From Streptomyces sp. NBC_00448 (GTDB taxonomy: Bacteria > Actinomycetota > Actinomycetes > Streptomycetales > Streptomycetaceae): 64,000 nt of DNA. The position numbers were made by a program, and so were the translations under genes. The stretch lies in assembly GCF_036014115.1 (NCBI RefSeq), contig NZ_CP107913.1:9380501-9444500 (forward strand). Direction: 5' to 3'. The notes beneath the pieces were generated by a model, which worked only from the letters and a program-made list of their open reading frames with translations, did no database searches and had not been told where the DNA came from. This document shows positions 25,687-34,541 of this stretch, piece by piece (the first letter of the stretch is position 1; the number at the start of each line of letters is the position of its first letter).

Positions 25687-25797
25687 CCGGCGCCCGTGGC
25701 GCGGCCGCGGGCGAGCGCGGACACGGCTCCGGCCACGGGGTCGGGGCAGACGACCCGTGGCCGATTCCACTCCGCACAAGGCGCGTCGAGGGTGTGC

Positions 25798-27093
25798 TCA
25801 GGGCGCGTTCAGGCTGCCGTCCGGGTGGCGGACGCCGGTCGCCCAGCGCTCGTGCAGGAACTTCGTCGGCGGGAAGCGGACCGCGGCCTTCTCGTCGAGG
25901 TCGACGCCCCAGCCCGGCGCGTCGGAGGGCGCGAGGTGGCCCTCGCGCACCACCGGGGTGCCCGGGAAGACCTCGTGGGTTGCGTCGTTGTAGGTGTGCG
26001 ACTCCTGGTAGCCGAAGGCCGGAGTGGAGATGTCGACCGCCAGGTTCGCCGCCACGCCGACCGGGGAGATGTCGCCGGGGGAGTGGAACGCGGTGCGCAC
26101 GCCGAGCAGTTCGGCCAGCGCGACGAGTTTGCGGGTCGGGGTCAGGCCGCCGACCGCGGAGGTGTGCAGCCGCAGCAGGTCGATCCCGCCGTCCTTGATC
26201 AGCCGCGCCGCGTCCGTGACGTTGCCGATCTGCTCGCCGACCGCGATCGGCACCGGCGACGCGGCGCGCACCTCCGGCAGCCGGTCGTAGTACTCCGGAG
26301 CGATCACGTCCTCCAGGAACGACAGCCGGTACGGCTCCAGTTCGCGGGCGAGGACCACCGCCTGCTTCGGGGTCAGCCGGCTGTGCACGTCGTGCATCAG
26401 GCTCACCTCCGCCCCCAGCCGCTCCCGCGCCGCCGCGAAGAGCTCCGGCGTGGCCCGCAGGTACTGCGCCACGTCCCAGCCGTCCGGGTGCGGCGAGCGC
26501 GGATAGCCGCCGCGGGTGCCGGGCGCGCCGTACGTCCCCAGCCCCGGGCCGCCGACCTGGAGCCGCACATGGCGGTAGCCCCGCGCCAGCAGCTCCTCGG
26601 CCTCGGCGAGCGTCTCCTCGACGGTGCCGCCCGCCGCGTGCGAGTACACCTCGACGGCGGATCGGCTGCGCCCGCCGAGCAGTTCGTACACCGGCATCCC
26701 GGCGCGCTTGCCCGCGATGTCCCACAGCGCCTGGTCCACCCCGGACAGCGCGTTGCCCAGCACCGGGCCGCCGCGCCAGTACGACGAGTAGTGGATCATG
26801 CGGGTGATGTCCTCGATGTCGGCCGGGTGCCGCCCGACCACGAGCGGGCCGACGTGCTCCTCGACGGCGGCGACGACCGCGGCGTACCGCTGGGTGAAGG
26901 TCGCGCAGCCCAGCCCGTACAGGCCCGGCTCCGAGGTGTCGACGCGGACGACGACCAGTGGCATGCCCTCCGGCGCCGTGACGATCGCGCGGACCGCGGT
27001 GACCCGCAGCCGGTCCCGGCCCGGCCAGGGCGGCGCGGCCTGCGGGAGCGCGCCGGAGTCGTCGAGCAGGCGGTCGGGGCCTGAACCGGTCAT
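25798..27093 (-). CDS. enolase-superfamily dehydratase, ManD/RspA (D-mannonate dehydratase) type
   Basis: 431 residues. The metal and catalytic region reads LMHDVHSRLTPKQAVVLA, matching the HDIHERL segment of RspA/ManD. FLEDVIAPE and IAVGEQIGN give the next two acidic ligands, and TAFHSPGDISPVG the later catalytic loop. The insert YGAPGTRGGYPRSPHPDGWD is also typical of ManD-like proteins. Characterised members dehydrate D-mannonate and/or D-gluconate to 2-keto-3-deoxygluconate; some have little activity. Divergent from an epimerase gene across 157 bp of relatively A/T-rich DNA that should hold both promoters. Confidence 0.87.
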   Translation of the reverse strand: MTGSGPDRLLDDSGALPQAAPPWPGRDRLRVTAVRAIVTAPEGMPLVVVRVDTSEPGLYGLGCATFTQRYAAVVAAVEEHVGPLVVGRHPADIEDITRMIHYSSYWRGGPVLGNALSGVDQALWDIAGKRAGMPVYELLGGRSRSAVEVYSHAAGGTVEETLAEAEELLARGYRHVRLQVGGPGLGTYGAPGTRGGYPRSPHPDGWDVAQYLRATPELFAAARERLGAEVSLMHDVHSRLTPKQAVVLARELEPYRLSFLEDVIAPEYYDRLPEVRAASPVPIAVGEQIGNVTDAARLIKDGGIDLLRLHTSAVGGLTPTRKLVALAELLGVRTAFHSPGDISPVGVAANLAVDISTPAFGYQESHTYNDATHEVFPGTPVVREGHLAPSDAPGWGVDLDEKAAVRFPPTKFLHERWATGVRHPDGSLNAP

Positions 27094-27250
27094 GGGGATT
27101 CCCCTGTTCGCGGATAGAGCGAGCGGACGGGATCATGTTACGTTTCCCGCACGGCAACGTCATATTGCTTTTGTCATCGCGCAAGAACACAACATTCGTC
27201 CGGTCCACGGGCGGTGTGACCGTCGGCGCCACCCAAAGGAAGAAGCCACC

Positions 27251-28087
27251 GTGAAGGTTCTGGTCACCGGCGCGGGCGGCCTGCTCGGCCGCGAAGTCGT
27301 CACGCACCTGCGGGAGTCGGGGCACACCGTACGGGCCCACGACCGCACCGCCCCGGACCCCGCGACCGCCGACGAGGTCGCCGGTGGGGACCTGCTCGAC
27401 CACACCCGGCTGACCGGACTCCTCGACGGCGTCGACGCCGTCGTGCACGCCGCCGCGCTGCCCTCACCGGAAGCCGCGCCCCACGACGAGGTCTTCGGCA
27501 ACAACGTCCGGGCCGCCTACCTGGTCCTGGACGCCGCCGGCCGCGCGGGTGTCCGCCGCGCCGTCAACATCTCCAGCCTGTCCGCGCTGGGGCTGGCGTT
27601 CTCCGCGCACGACGCGTCACCCCGCTTCGTGCCCGTCACCGAGGACCACCCCTACGTCGGCGACGACGTGTACGGCCTGTCGAAGTACGTCAGCGAGACC
27701 ATCGCCGCCACCACCGCCCGCCGGTACGGCGGCACCCTCGTCTCGCTGCGCTTCCCCTTCCTCGGCACCGGCGAACGGCTGCGCGGCCACCTGGCCGCGG
27801 TGCACCGCGACCCCGGCGTCGACCGCGGTTCGCTGTGGGGGTGGCTGGACACCCGCGACGCCGCCCGCGCGATCGGTGCCGCGCTCACCGCACCGGTCGA
27901 GGGGCACCCGGTGATCAACGTCGCCGCGCCCGACACCACCGCCCTGGAACCGACCGCGGAACTGCTGCGCCGCTACCACCCCACCGCCCGCCACGACACG
28001 CCCCTCGACGGTTTCGCCGTCCCCTTCGCCCTGGCCCGCAGCCGCGAACTGCTCGGCTTCACCCCGCGGTACACCTGGCGCCCGTAG
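27251..28087 (+). CDS. NAD-dependent epimerase/dehydrogenase (SDR), uronate dehydrogenase-like
   Basis: 278 residues from GTG 27251 (AAAGGAAG upstream). N-terminal VLVTGAGGLLGREVV is the Rossmann NAD site; NISSLSALG and YGLSKYVSE provide the catalytic Ser and the YxxxK pair. The size and the loop before YGLSK resemble uronate dehydrogenases, which oxidise glucuronate or galacturonate to aldarolactones. Pairing with a ManD-type dehydratase supports a sugar-acid role, but a sugar-nucleotide epimerase cannot be excluded. Confidence 0.8.
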   Translation: MKVLVTGAGGLLGREVVTHLRESGHTVRAHDRTAPDPATADEVAGGDLLDHTRLTGLLDGVDAVVHAAALPSPEAAPHDEVFGNNVRAAYLVLDAAGRAGVRRAVNISSLSALGLAFSAHDASPRFVPVTEDHPYVGDDVYGLSKYVSETIAATTARRYGGTLVSLRFPFLGTGERLRGHLAAVHRDPGVDRGSLWGWLDTRDAARAIGAALTAPVEGHPVINVAAPDTTALEPTAELLRRYHPTARHDTPLDGFAVPFALARSRELLGFTPRYTWRP

Positions 28088-28152
28088 CCGCCTCGGCTCT
28101 GCCCGTGGCTGCCCGGAGCCCTGGTTCGCGGCCCGGCCGGGACGGTGGGCGG

Positions 28153-30225
28153 TCAGACGGGTGCGGGCACCGTCCCCTCGGGGACCGGCTGCTGGAGCGG
28201 GAAGTGGCAGGCCGCGGTGTGGCCGGGGCCGAAGGAGCGCAGCGCGGGCTCCTCGGCCGCGCACAGATCGGTGGCCAGCGGGCACCGGGTGCGGAAGCGG
28301 CAGCCGGACGGCGGGGCGGCGGGGCTGGGCAGTTCGCCGGTGATCGCGGCGCCTTGCTTGGCGCGCTCGGTCGCCGGGTCCGGCACCGGGACGGCCTCCA
28401 GCAGGCCCGCGGTGTAGGGGTGGGCGGCGCGCAGGTGGATGTCGTCGGCGCTGCCGACCTCCACCAGCCGGCCGAGGTACATCACGCCGATCCGGTCCGC
28501 GAGGTAGCGGACCACGGCGAGGTCGTGCGAGATGACCACGTACGACAGGCCGTGCGACGCCTGGAGCCGCTTCATCAGGTTGAGCACCTGGGCCCGCACC
28601 GAGACGTCCAGCGCGGAGACCGGCTCGTCGGCCACGATCAGCCGCGGATTGAGCGCCAACGCCCGTGCCAGGCCGACCCGTTGGCGCTGGCCGCCGGAGA
28701 ACTCGTGCGGGAAGAGGTCCAGCCCCCGCTCGGGCAGGCCCACTTCGCCGAGTAGTTCGGCGACCCGGGCCTTCTGCTCGCGCGCGGTGCCGATGCCCTG
28801 GATGCGCAGCGGCTCGCGCAGGATGCCGCCGACCCGCATGCGCGGGTCCAGCGAGGAGAACGGGTCCTGGAAGACCATCTGGAGATCCCGGCGGCGGCGG
28901 CGCAGTTCGCGGCCGCGCACCTTCGCGAAGTCGGTGCCGTCGAGGGTGACCGTGCCGGCGTCGGGCCGATCCAGGCCGACCAGCAGGCGGCCGAGCGTGG
29001 TCTTGCCGCAGCCGGACTCGCCGACCAGGCCGAAGGTCTCGCCGTGGCCGAGCGTGAAGGAGACACCGGACACGGCGTGCACCACCCGCCGGCCGCGCCC
29101 GGGCAGCCGGGCCCCGTGCACCGGGAACTCCCGTACCAGGCCGTGCGCTTCGAGCAGCGGCCGGTCCGGGTCGGCCGGCTTCGTCTCGGGGGCGGCGGTC
29201 TTGGCCTTGGGCGCCGCGGGGCGCGGCACGACCGCGGTGGCGCCGGCCGGCCGGGGCCCGTCGGTGGGGTGCCAGCAGGCGTACCGGTGCTCCGCGGTGC
29301 CGATGAGCACCGGCTCGTCGGTGCGGCACCGATCGGTGGCGTACGAGCAGCGGTCGGCGAAGCGGCAGCCGGCCGGCGGGTCGGTGAGGTCGGGCGGCAG
29401 CCCGGGGATGGTGGGCAGTTGCCGGTCCGGGTCCTGGTCGAGCCGCGGCACCGAGGCCAGCAGGCTCTGGGTGTAGGGGTGGCGCATGCCGCGGAAGAGC
29501 CGTTCGGTGCGGGTGCTTTCGGCGATCCGGCCGGCGTACATCACGTTGACCCGGTCGGCGTGGCCGGCGGTGACGCCCATGTCGTGGGTGATGAGGATCA
29601 TCGCCATGCCGAGCCGGGTGCGCAGGTCGGCGAGCAGGGCGAGGATCTGGGCCTGGATGGTGACGTCGAGTGCGGTGGTGGGCTCGTCGGCGATGAGCAC
29701 CCGCGGTTCGTTGGCCAGCGCCATGGCGATCAGCACGCGCTGGCGCAGGCCGCCGGAGAGCTGGTGCGGGTAGTCGTCGAGGCGTTCGCGCGGGTGCGGC
29801 AGCCCGACCAGGCCGAGGACCTCGGCGGCGCGGTCGGCGGCCTCGGCCCGGGTGCAGCCGCGGTGCAGCAGGACGGGTTCGGCGACCTGGTGGCCGATGC
29901 TCTTGGTGGGGTCCAGGGAGGTCATCGGGTCCTGGAAGACCATCGCGATGTCGTTGCCGCGCACCCGGCGCAGCTCGTGGTCGGGCAGCCCGACCAGCTC
30001 GCGGCCGTCCAGCCGTACCGAGGAGCCGTCCAGCAGCCGGCCACCGGGCGGCAGCAGGCCCATCAGGGACAGGCCGGTCATGGACTTGCCGCAGCCGGAC
30101 TCGCCGACCAGGCCCAGCGTCTCGCCGGCCTCCAGGTGGAAGGAGACGTCCTCCACCGCCCGGACGACACCGCGACTGGTGCGGATGTGGGTGGTGAGGT
30201 TCTGGACGTCGAGCAGGGGAGGCAT
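28153..30225 (-). CDS. fused oligopeptide/sugar-type ABC transporter ATPase (DppD-DppF fusion)
   Basis: 690 residues with two complete ATPase domains. Domain one has Walker A GLVGESGCGKSMTG, signature LSGGLRQRVLIA, Walker B VLIADEPTTALD. Domain two has GLVGESGCGKTTLG, signature FSGGQRQRVGLA and LIVADEPVSALD. Each domain ends with the Cys-rich oligopeptide-ABC C-terminal motif (GCRFADRCSYATDRCR and GCRFRTRCPLATDLCA), which may bind an iron-sulfur cluster. An Ala/Lys/Pro linker joins them. Last gene of the four-gene transporter operon. Being a fusion, it may form the ATPase as a pseudo-heterodimer. Confidence 0.95.
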   Translation of the reverse strand: MPPLLDVQNLTTHIRTSRGVVRAVEDVSFHLEAGETLGLVGESGCGKSMTGLSLMGLLPPGGRLLDGSSVRLDGRELVGLPDHELRRVRGNDIAMVFQDPMTSLDPTKSIGHQVAEPVLLHRGCTRAEAADRAAEVLGLVGLPHPRERLDDYPHQLSGGLRQRVLIAMALANEPRVLIADEPTTALDVTIQAQILALLADLRTRLGMAMILITHDMGVTAGHADRVNVMYAGRIAESTRTERLFRGMRHPYTQSLLASVPRLDQDPDRQLPTIPGLPPDLTDPPAGCRFADRCSYATDRCRTDEPVLIGTAEHRYACWHPTDGPRPAGATAVVPRPAAPKAKTAAPETKPADPDRPLLEAHGLVREFPVHGARLPGRGRRVVHAVSGVSFTLGHGETFGLVGESGCGKTTLGRLLVGLDRPDAGTVTLDGTDFAKVRGRELRRRRRDLQMVFQDPFSSLDPRMRVGGILREPLRIQGIGTAREQKARVAELLGEVGLPERGLDLFPHEFSGGQRQRVGLARALALNPRLIVADEPVSALDVSVRAQVLNLMKRLQASHGLSYVVISHDLAVVRYLADRIGVMYLGRLVEVGSADDIHLRAAHPYTAGLLEAVPVPDPATERAKQGAAITGELPSPAAPPSGCRFRTRCPLATDLCAAEEPALRSFGPGHTAACHFPLQQPVPEGTVPAPV

Positions 30226-30289
30226 GCCGTTCCTCGATTCGTCGCCGGCCCCGGCCGCCGGCCCGGGAACGGGCGCGGCGGCGGAGCGG

Positions 30290-31306
30290 TCACGTGCGTT
30301 GCAGGCGGACGTCCAGCGCGTCGTGGAAGGCGTCGCCGATCAGGTTGAAGGCCACGACGGTGATGATGAGGACCACCGCGGGCGGGTACACCAGCCACCA
30401 GTACCCGTCGTACAGGTAGTCGAGGCCGCCGGTGAGCATCGTGCCCCAGTCGGCGTGCGGCGGCGGCAGTCCGAGCCCGAGGAAGCTCAGGGTCGACAGG
30501 GTGAGGATGGAGTCGGCGATGGTGAAGGTGGCGCTGACGATGATGACGCCGGCCGCGTTCGGCACCAGGTGGCGCAGCACGATCCGCCGGCCGGTGCCGC
30601 CCATCATCCGCGCCGCCTGGACGAACTCCCGGGTGCGCAGCGTCAGTACCTCGCCCCTGACCAGCCGGGCCGCGGCGAGCCAGGACAGCAGCGACATCAC
30701 CACGATGATCAGCCACAGCGACGGCGTGAACATGCTGACCACGATCAGCAGCAGCACCAGGCCGGGGATGGCGAGGAAGGTGTCGACGGCCCGCATCATC
30801 ACCGCGTCCACCACCCCGCCGAAGTACCCGGCGAAGGCGCCGTACAGGGTGCCGATGACGGTGGTGGCCAGCGCGACCGCGAAGCCGAGTTCCAGCGAGG
30901 AGCGGCCGCCGGCCATCAGCCGGCCGAGCACGTCGTAACCGGAGGCGTCGGTGCCGAGCGGGTGGCCGCCCCCGGGCGGCAGTTCGGCGAGGTCGAGGTG
31001 GACGGTGACCTGGTCGGTCCGGTACAGCAGGGGTCCGATGAAACAGAAGGCGGCGACCACCGCGACGATGCACAGCCCGGTCAGCGCCCGCGGGTTGCGC
31101 AGGAACGCGGCGGCCGACAGCCGCCCGGAGCCGCGCCGGACGGCCAGGGTGCCGGCCTCCGGCGCACCCGCCTGACGCGCACCGGCTCGGGGCGCACCGG
31201 TCCCCTTCGCATCGGCCTGCGGCGCACCGGTCCCCTTCGCACCGCCTCCCGGTGGGTCCGCCTCCGGTGAGCCGGCCGCGGCCGGCCCGGTGTCATGAGT
31301 GGTCAT
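30290..31306 (-). CDS. ABC transporter permease, DppC type
   Basis: 338 residues. The first 50 residues are an Ala/Gly/Pro repeat (units around AKGTGAP) encoded by a 30-bp duplication; the 20-base block at 31191-31210 recurs at 31221-31240. About six membrane segments follow, with the permease EAA-like loop EFVQAARMMGGTGRRIVLRHLVPN. The start overlaps the end of the DppB-type gene by 14 bases. Confidence 0.93.
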   Translation of the reverse strand: MTTHDTGPAAAGSPEADPPGGGAKGTGAPQADAKGTGAPRAGARQAGAPEAGTLAVRRGSGRLSAAAFLRNPRALTGLCIVAVVAAFCFIGPLLYRTDQVTVHLDLAELPPGGGHPLGTDASGYDVLGRLMAGGRSSLELGFAVALATTVIGTLYGAFAGYFGGVVDAVMMRAVDTFLAIPGLVLLLIVVSMFTPSLWLIIVVMSLLSWLAAARLVRGEVLTLRTREFVQAARMMGGTGRRIVLRHLVPNAAGVIIVSATFTIADSILTLSTLSFLGLGLPPPHADWGTMLTGGLDYLYDGYWWLVYPPAVVLIITVVAFNLIGDAFHDALDVRLQRT

Positions 31307-32246
31307 AGCGAATCCGAGGGTCGAGGAGGCTGTAGGCGATGTCCGCGAGCAGGCTGCCGACGACGGTGGCCACGCCGACCACCAGCGTCGAGCCGAGCAG
31401 GACCGGATAGTCCTTGCCGGTGGCGGCCTGGTAGAACAGCAGCCCCATGCCCGGGTAGTTGAAGACCGACTCGGCGATCACCGCGCCGGTGACGATGGCC
31501 GGCGCCGACAGGCCCAGCACGGTGATCACCGGCAGCAGGGAGTTGCGCAGCACGTGCCGGCTCAGCACCAGCCGGCCCGGCAGCCCCTTCGCGCGCGCCA
31601 CCAGGATGTAGTCCTGGGCGAGCGTGCTGATCGCCGACGAGCGCATGTACCGGCTGAACCCGGCCACGGTGACCAGCGAGAGCGTCACCACCGGCAGCAC
31701 CAGGCCGCGCGGGTCGGACAGGATGCCGGCGACCGACTCGGCCTGCGGCGCCTGGGAGGGCAGCACGTGCAGCTGCACCGAGAAGAGCGCGACCAGCAGC
31801 AGCGCGAAGAAGAAGTCCGGCATCGAGTACAGCACGAACGACACCACGGTGAGCACGTGGTCCACCGCGCGGTCCCGCCGGACGGCCTGGTAGATGCCCA
31901 TCGGCAGCGCGACGGCCAGGGCGACCACGGTGGACAGCCCGAGCAGCACCGCGTCGCGCGGCAGCCGCTGCGCGATCAGCGTGGACACCGGCTGGTGCAG
32001 CGAGTACGACGTGCCGAAGTTCCCCTGCGCCGCCTGCTTGACGAAGTCCACGAACTGGACCGCCAACGGCCGGTCCAGGCCGTTGGCGGCGTTGAAGACC
32101 GCGATCCGCTCGGAGTTGGCCCGCATGCCGAGCGTGGCCCGCGCGGCGCTGCCCGGTTCGAGGTGGATCAGCGCGAAGGTCACCACCATCACGCCGATCA
32201 CCACCACGACCGCCTGACCGGTCCGGCGCAGGAGGTAGGCCGTCAC
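31293..32246 (-). CDS. ABC transporter permease, DppB type
   Basis: 317 residues with six membrane segments. The N-terminus MTAYLLRRTGQAVVVVIGVMVVTFALIHLEPG is typical of DppB, and the EAA-like loop is YILVARAKGLPGRLVLSRHVLRN. Lies between the binding-protein gene and dppC. Together the two permeases form the channel. Confidence 0.94.
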   Translation of the reverse strand: MTAYLLRRTGQAVVVVIGVMVVTFALIHLEPGSAARATLGMRANSERIAVFNAANGLDRPLAVQFVDFVKQAAQGNFGTSYSLHQPVSTLIAQRLPRDAVLLGLSTVVALAVALPMGIYQAVRRDRAVDHVLTVVSFVLYSMPDFFFALLLVALFSVQLHVLPSQAPQAESVAGILSDPRGLVLPVVTLSLVTVAGFSRYMRSSAISTLAQDYILVARAKGLPGRLVLSRHVLRNSLLPVITVLGLSAPAIVTGAVIAESVFNYPGMGLLFYQAATGKDYPVLLGSTLVVGVATVVGSLLADIAYSLLDPRIRYDHS

Positions 32247-32292
32247 CGGGTGCCCGTCACGAGGCCCACGTCAGCCACGAGGCCCGCGCCCG

Positions 32293-34149
32293 TCACGAGG
32301 TGTACGCCCAGTCCTCGTAGGCGACCGTGCCGGAGAACGGGTTGAGCGGCACCACGCCCTGGAGCTTGCTCCGGTACACCAGCAGACTGCTGCGCAACGG
32401 CACCCACAGCCACGGCAGTTGCTTGGCGGCGTAGTCCTCGTAGGTGGAGAACGCCTGCGAGGAGGAGCCGTACTCGGTGGCCTTGATCAGCTTGTCCATG
32501 GTCGGGTCGGAGTAGCCGCCGAGGTTGCCGGAGCCGCCGGTGTCGAAGAAGCCGGTGCCGTTGGGGTAGAGCGGGTACGGCTCGTAGCCGAAGTCCGACA
32601 GCTGCCAGCTGCAGCCGGACGCCGGGTGGGACTGCGCGGTGCAGGCGCCCATGGTGCCGAGCAGCGTGTTGAACGGCTCCGCCTTGAGGTTGAGGGTGAT
32701 GCCCGCCTGCGCCTCGGAGGACTTGATGGCGGCTTCCTGCTCCTCGGTGGTGGCGCGGCCGGAGGAGTAGACCATCTGGAAGGTCAGCGGCTGGCCCGCC
32801 TTGATCCCCGCGCCGCACTGCGCCGCGCCGGTGCCGGGGCTCTGGCAGGTCGTGGTGCCGCCCGGCACCACCTTCCAACCGTGCGCCTGGAGCAGGGACT
32901 TCGCCTTGTCCGGCGAGTACGGGTACGGTCCGCCGGACTTCTCCAGCGGGGTCGCCCAGGTCTCGGTGGCCTTGACCGGCACCGGTCCGTTGCCCGGGTC
33001 CGCGTAGCCGTTGTAGACCTTGGAGACGATCTGCGGGCCGTTGATCAGGTACTGCATGGCCTGGCGGACGTAGAGCTGCCGCAGCACCGTGCCGACCTTG
33101 GCGTTGTACAGGTTCGGCAGGATGCCGGCGACGCCGGGGATGGGCACGCTGGCGATCGAGTAGCCGCTGGAGCGCAGCGCCTGCGCCTGCTTGACGTCGT
33201 TGAGCGGCAGCCCGGCCACGTCGAGGGAGCTGCCGGAGCGCAGCGCGTTGAGCTCCGGGGTGTCGGTGGTGAACGGCTGCATGACGAGCTTGTCGACCGA
33301 CGGCTTCGCGGAACCGGAGTACGCCGGGTTGGGCACGTAGCTGTAGTAGCCGTTGCTGCGGAACTCCTTGAGCTTCCAGGGCCCGTCGACCACCTGCCAC
33401 AGCGGGTTGGTGGCGAAGCTGCCGATCTTCGCCCCCTCCTTCTGCAGGTAGGAGTAGACGGCCTTCGCGCCCGCGGTGGTCGTGTCGTGGTCGCCGACCG
33501 CGCCGGTGGCGGAGGTCTTGTCCCAAGCGTGCTGGGGGAGCAGCGGGATCGTGCTGAGCACGTCGTCGGTGTAGAAGTCCGGGTTGTACGCCCGGGTGAG
33601 GTCGAGCACCACCGTATGGGCGTCCGGGGTGGCCACCTTCGCCACGTCGTCCGGGAAGAGCCCGGGCAGGTGCGCGGCCCAGTTCTTGGAGTTCGCCTTG
33701 AGGAGGTTGTAGACGAAGGTGAAGTCCCGGCTGGTGAGGGGCTTTCCGTCCGACCAGTTCCAGTCCTTGAGGTGGATGGTCAGCCGCTTGTCGCCGTTCG
33801 AGTAGTCGAGCGAGGTGAACAGGCTCTTCTCCTTGTTCACCTCCGCCTTGGCGCCGTCGCCGGGGTAGACGAGGTACGGCCACAGCGCCTCGGTGAGGTT
33901 GGCGTTCCAGCCGTTCTGGTTGGTCGCCGGGACCAGCGGGAAGATGAAGTCGGGTACCGCCGCCACCTCCGCGACCGTGAGGGTGCCGCCCTTCTTCACC
34001 GGGCGCTTCGTGGCGGTGGCGTGCTGGCCGTCGGAGATCGAGCCGTGGCCGCCTCCGCCCCCGCCGCCGGTGCACGCCACGGCGGCCATCGCCAAGGCCG
34101 CGGCCACCGCGACACCTCTGGTACGTCGGATCACGCGCATGCGTGTCAT
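32293..34149 (-). CDS. extracellular solute-binding lipoprotein, family 5 (Opp/Dpp)
   Basis: 618 residues; ATG 34149 has GGGAGGG upstream. The signal peptide ends in a lipobox, MAAVACTGGG, with a Gly-rich linker after the Cys. The body has the SBP_bac_5 features WNWSDGKPLTSRDFTFVYN and ATNPLWQVVDGPWKL. First gene of a four-gene import operon. Family 5 proteins bind peptides, nickel chelates or oligosaccharides. Next to sugar-acid enzymes (25798-28087) an oligosaccharide ligand is possible but unproven. A decayed fragment similar to its 33505-33566 region occurs near 61411. Confidence 0.93.
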   Translation of the reverse strand: MTRMRVIRRTRGVAVAAALAMAAVACTGGGGGGGHGSISDGQHATATKRPVKKGGTLTVAEVAAVPDFIFPLVPATNQNGWNANLTEALWPYLVYPGDGAKAEVNKEKSLFTSLDYSNGDKRLTIHLKDWNWSDGKPLTSRDFTFVYNLLKANSKNWAAHLPGLFPDDVAKVATPDAHTVVLDLTRAYNPDFYTDDVLSTIPLLPQHAWDKTSATGAVGDHDTTTAGAKAVYSYLQKEGAKIGSFATNPLWQVVDGPWKLKEFRSNGYYSYVPNPAYSGSAKPSVDKLVMQPFTTDTPELNALRSGSSLDVAGLPLNDVKQAQALRSSGYSIASVPIPGVAGILPNLYNAKVGTVLRQLYVRQAMQYLINGPQIVSKVYNGYADPGNGPVPVKATETWATPLEKSGGPYPYSPDKAKSLLQAHGWKVVPGGTTTCQSPGTGAAQCGAGIKAGQPLTFQMVYSSGRATTEEQEAAIKSSEAQAGITLNLKAEPFNTLLGTMGACTAQSHPASGCSWQLSDFGYEPYPLYPNGTGFFDTGGSGNLGGYSDPTMDKLIKATEYGSSSQAFSTYEDYAAKQLPWLWVPLRSSLLVYRSKLQGVVPLNPFSGTVAYEDWAYTS

Positions 34150-34541
34150 CGCCCTCCCCACTCGTGCGGCACCACATCGGGACCGATGACGACGTGGCAT
34201 ATGGCAGGTGCACGACACGCATCGGCTTGGAAGATCTACCCGGGCCCGCGTGGGCTGAAGCGCCACGAACGTCGATGTCCCGAACTCCCGCCGCTGCGGG
34301 AGGGCGCTCGTTGATCAACGACCAGCATGGTGGGCGAATGTTGCGGGAGTACTGCGACAGTATGTCACTGTCCCGTCCACCTCGACCTGCTCGCGCGGCA
34401 CGCGGGTCCCGGCACTTTCGGCGTTCCCTGGGCTCCCAGGGTTCCCGGCGCCCCCGGTGTTCCCGTCGGGCGCGGCACGGTGGGGAATCCGGGGCGGTGT
34501 CGAGCGATCGGCCTGCTGACGACGCGTGACCTCCCGCCCGC
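34150..34541. other. intergenic region, 392 bp, promoter side of the ABC operon
   Basis: Lies upstream of the solute-binding gene and downstream of the carboxylesterase gene, both on the minus strand. It is less GC-rich near 34170-34370 and should contain the ABC operon promoter. A compact inverted repeat at 34426-34441 (CCCTGGG, two bases, CCCAGGG) may help terminate the esterase transcript. No credible ORF. Confidence 0.5.
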
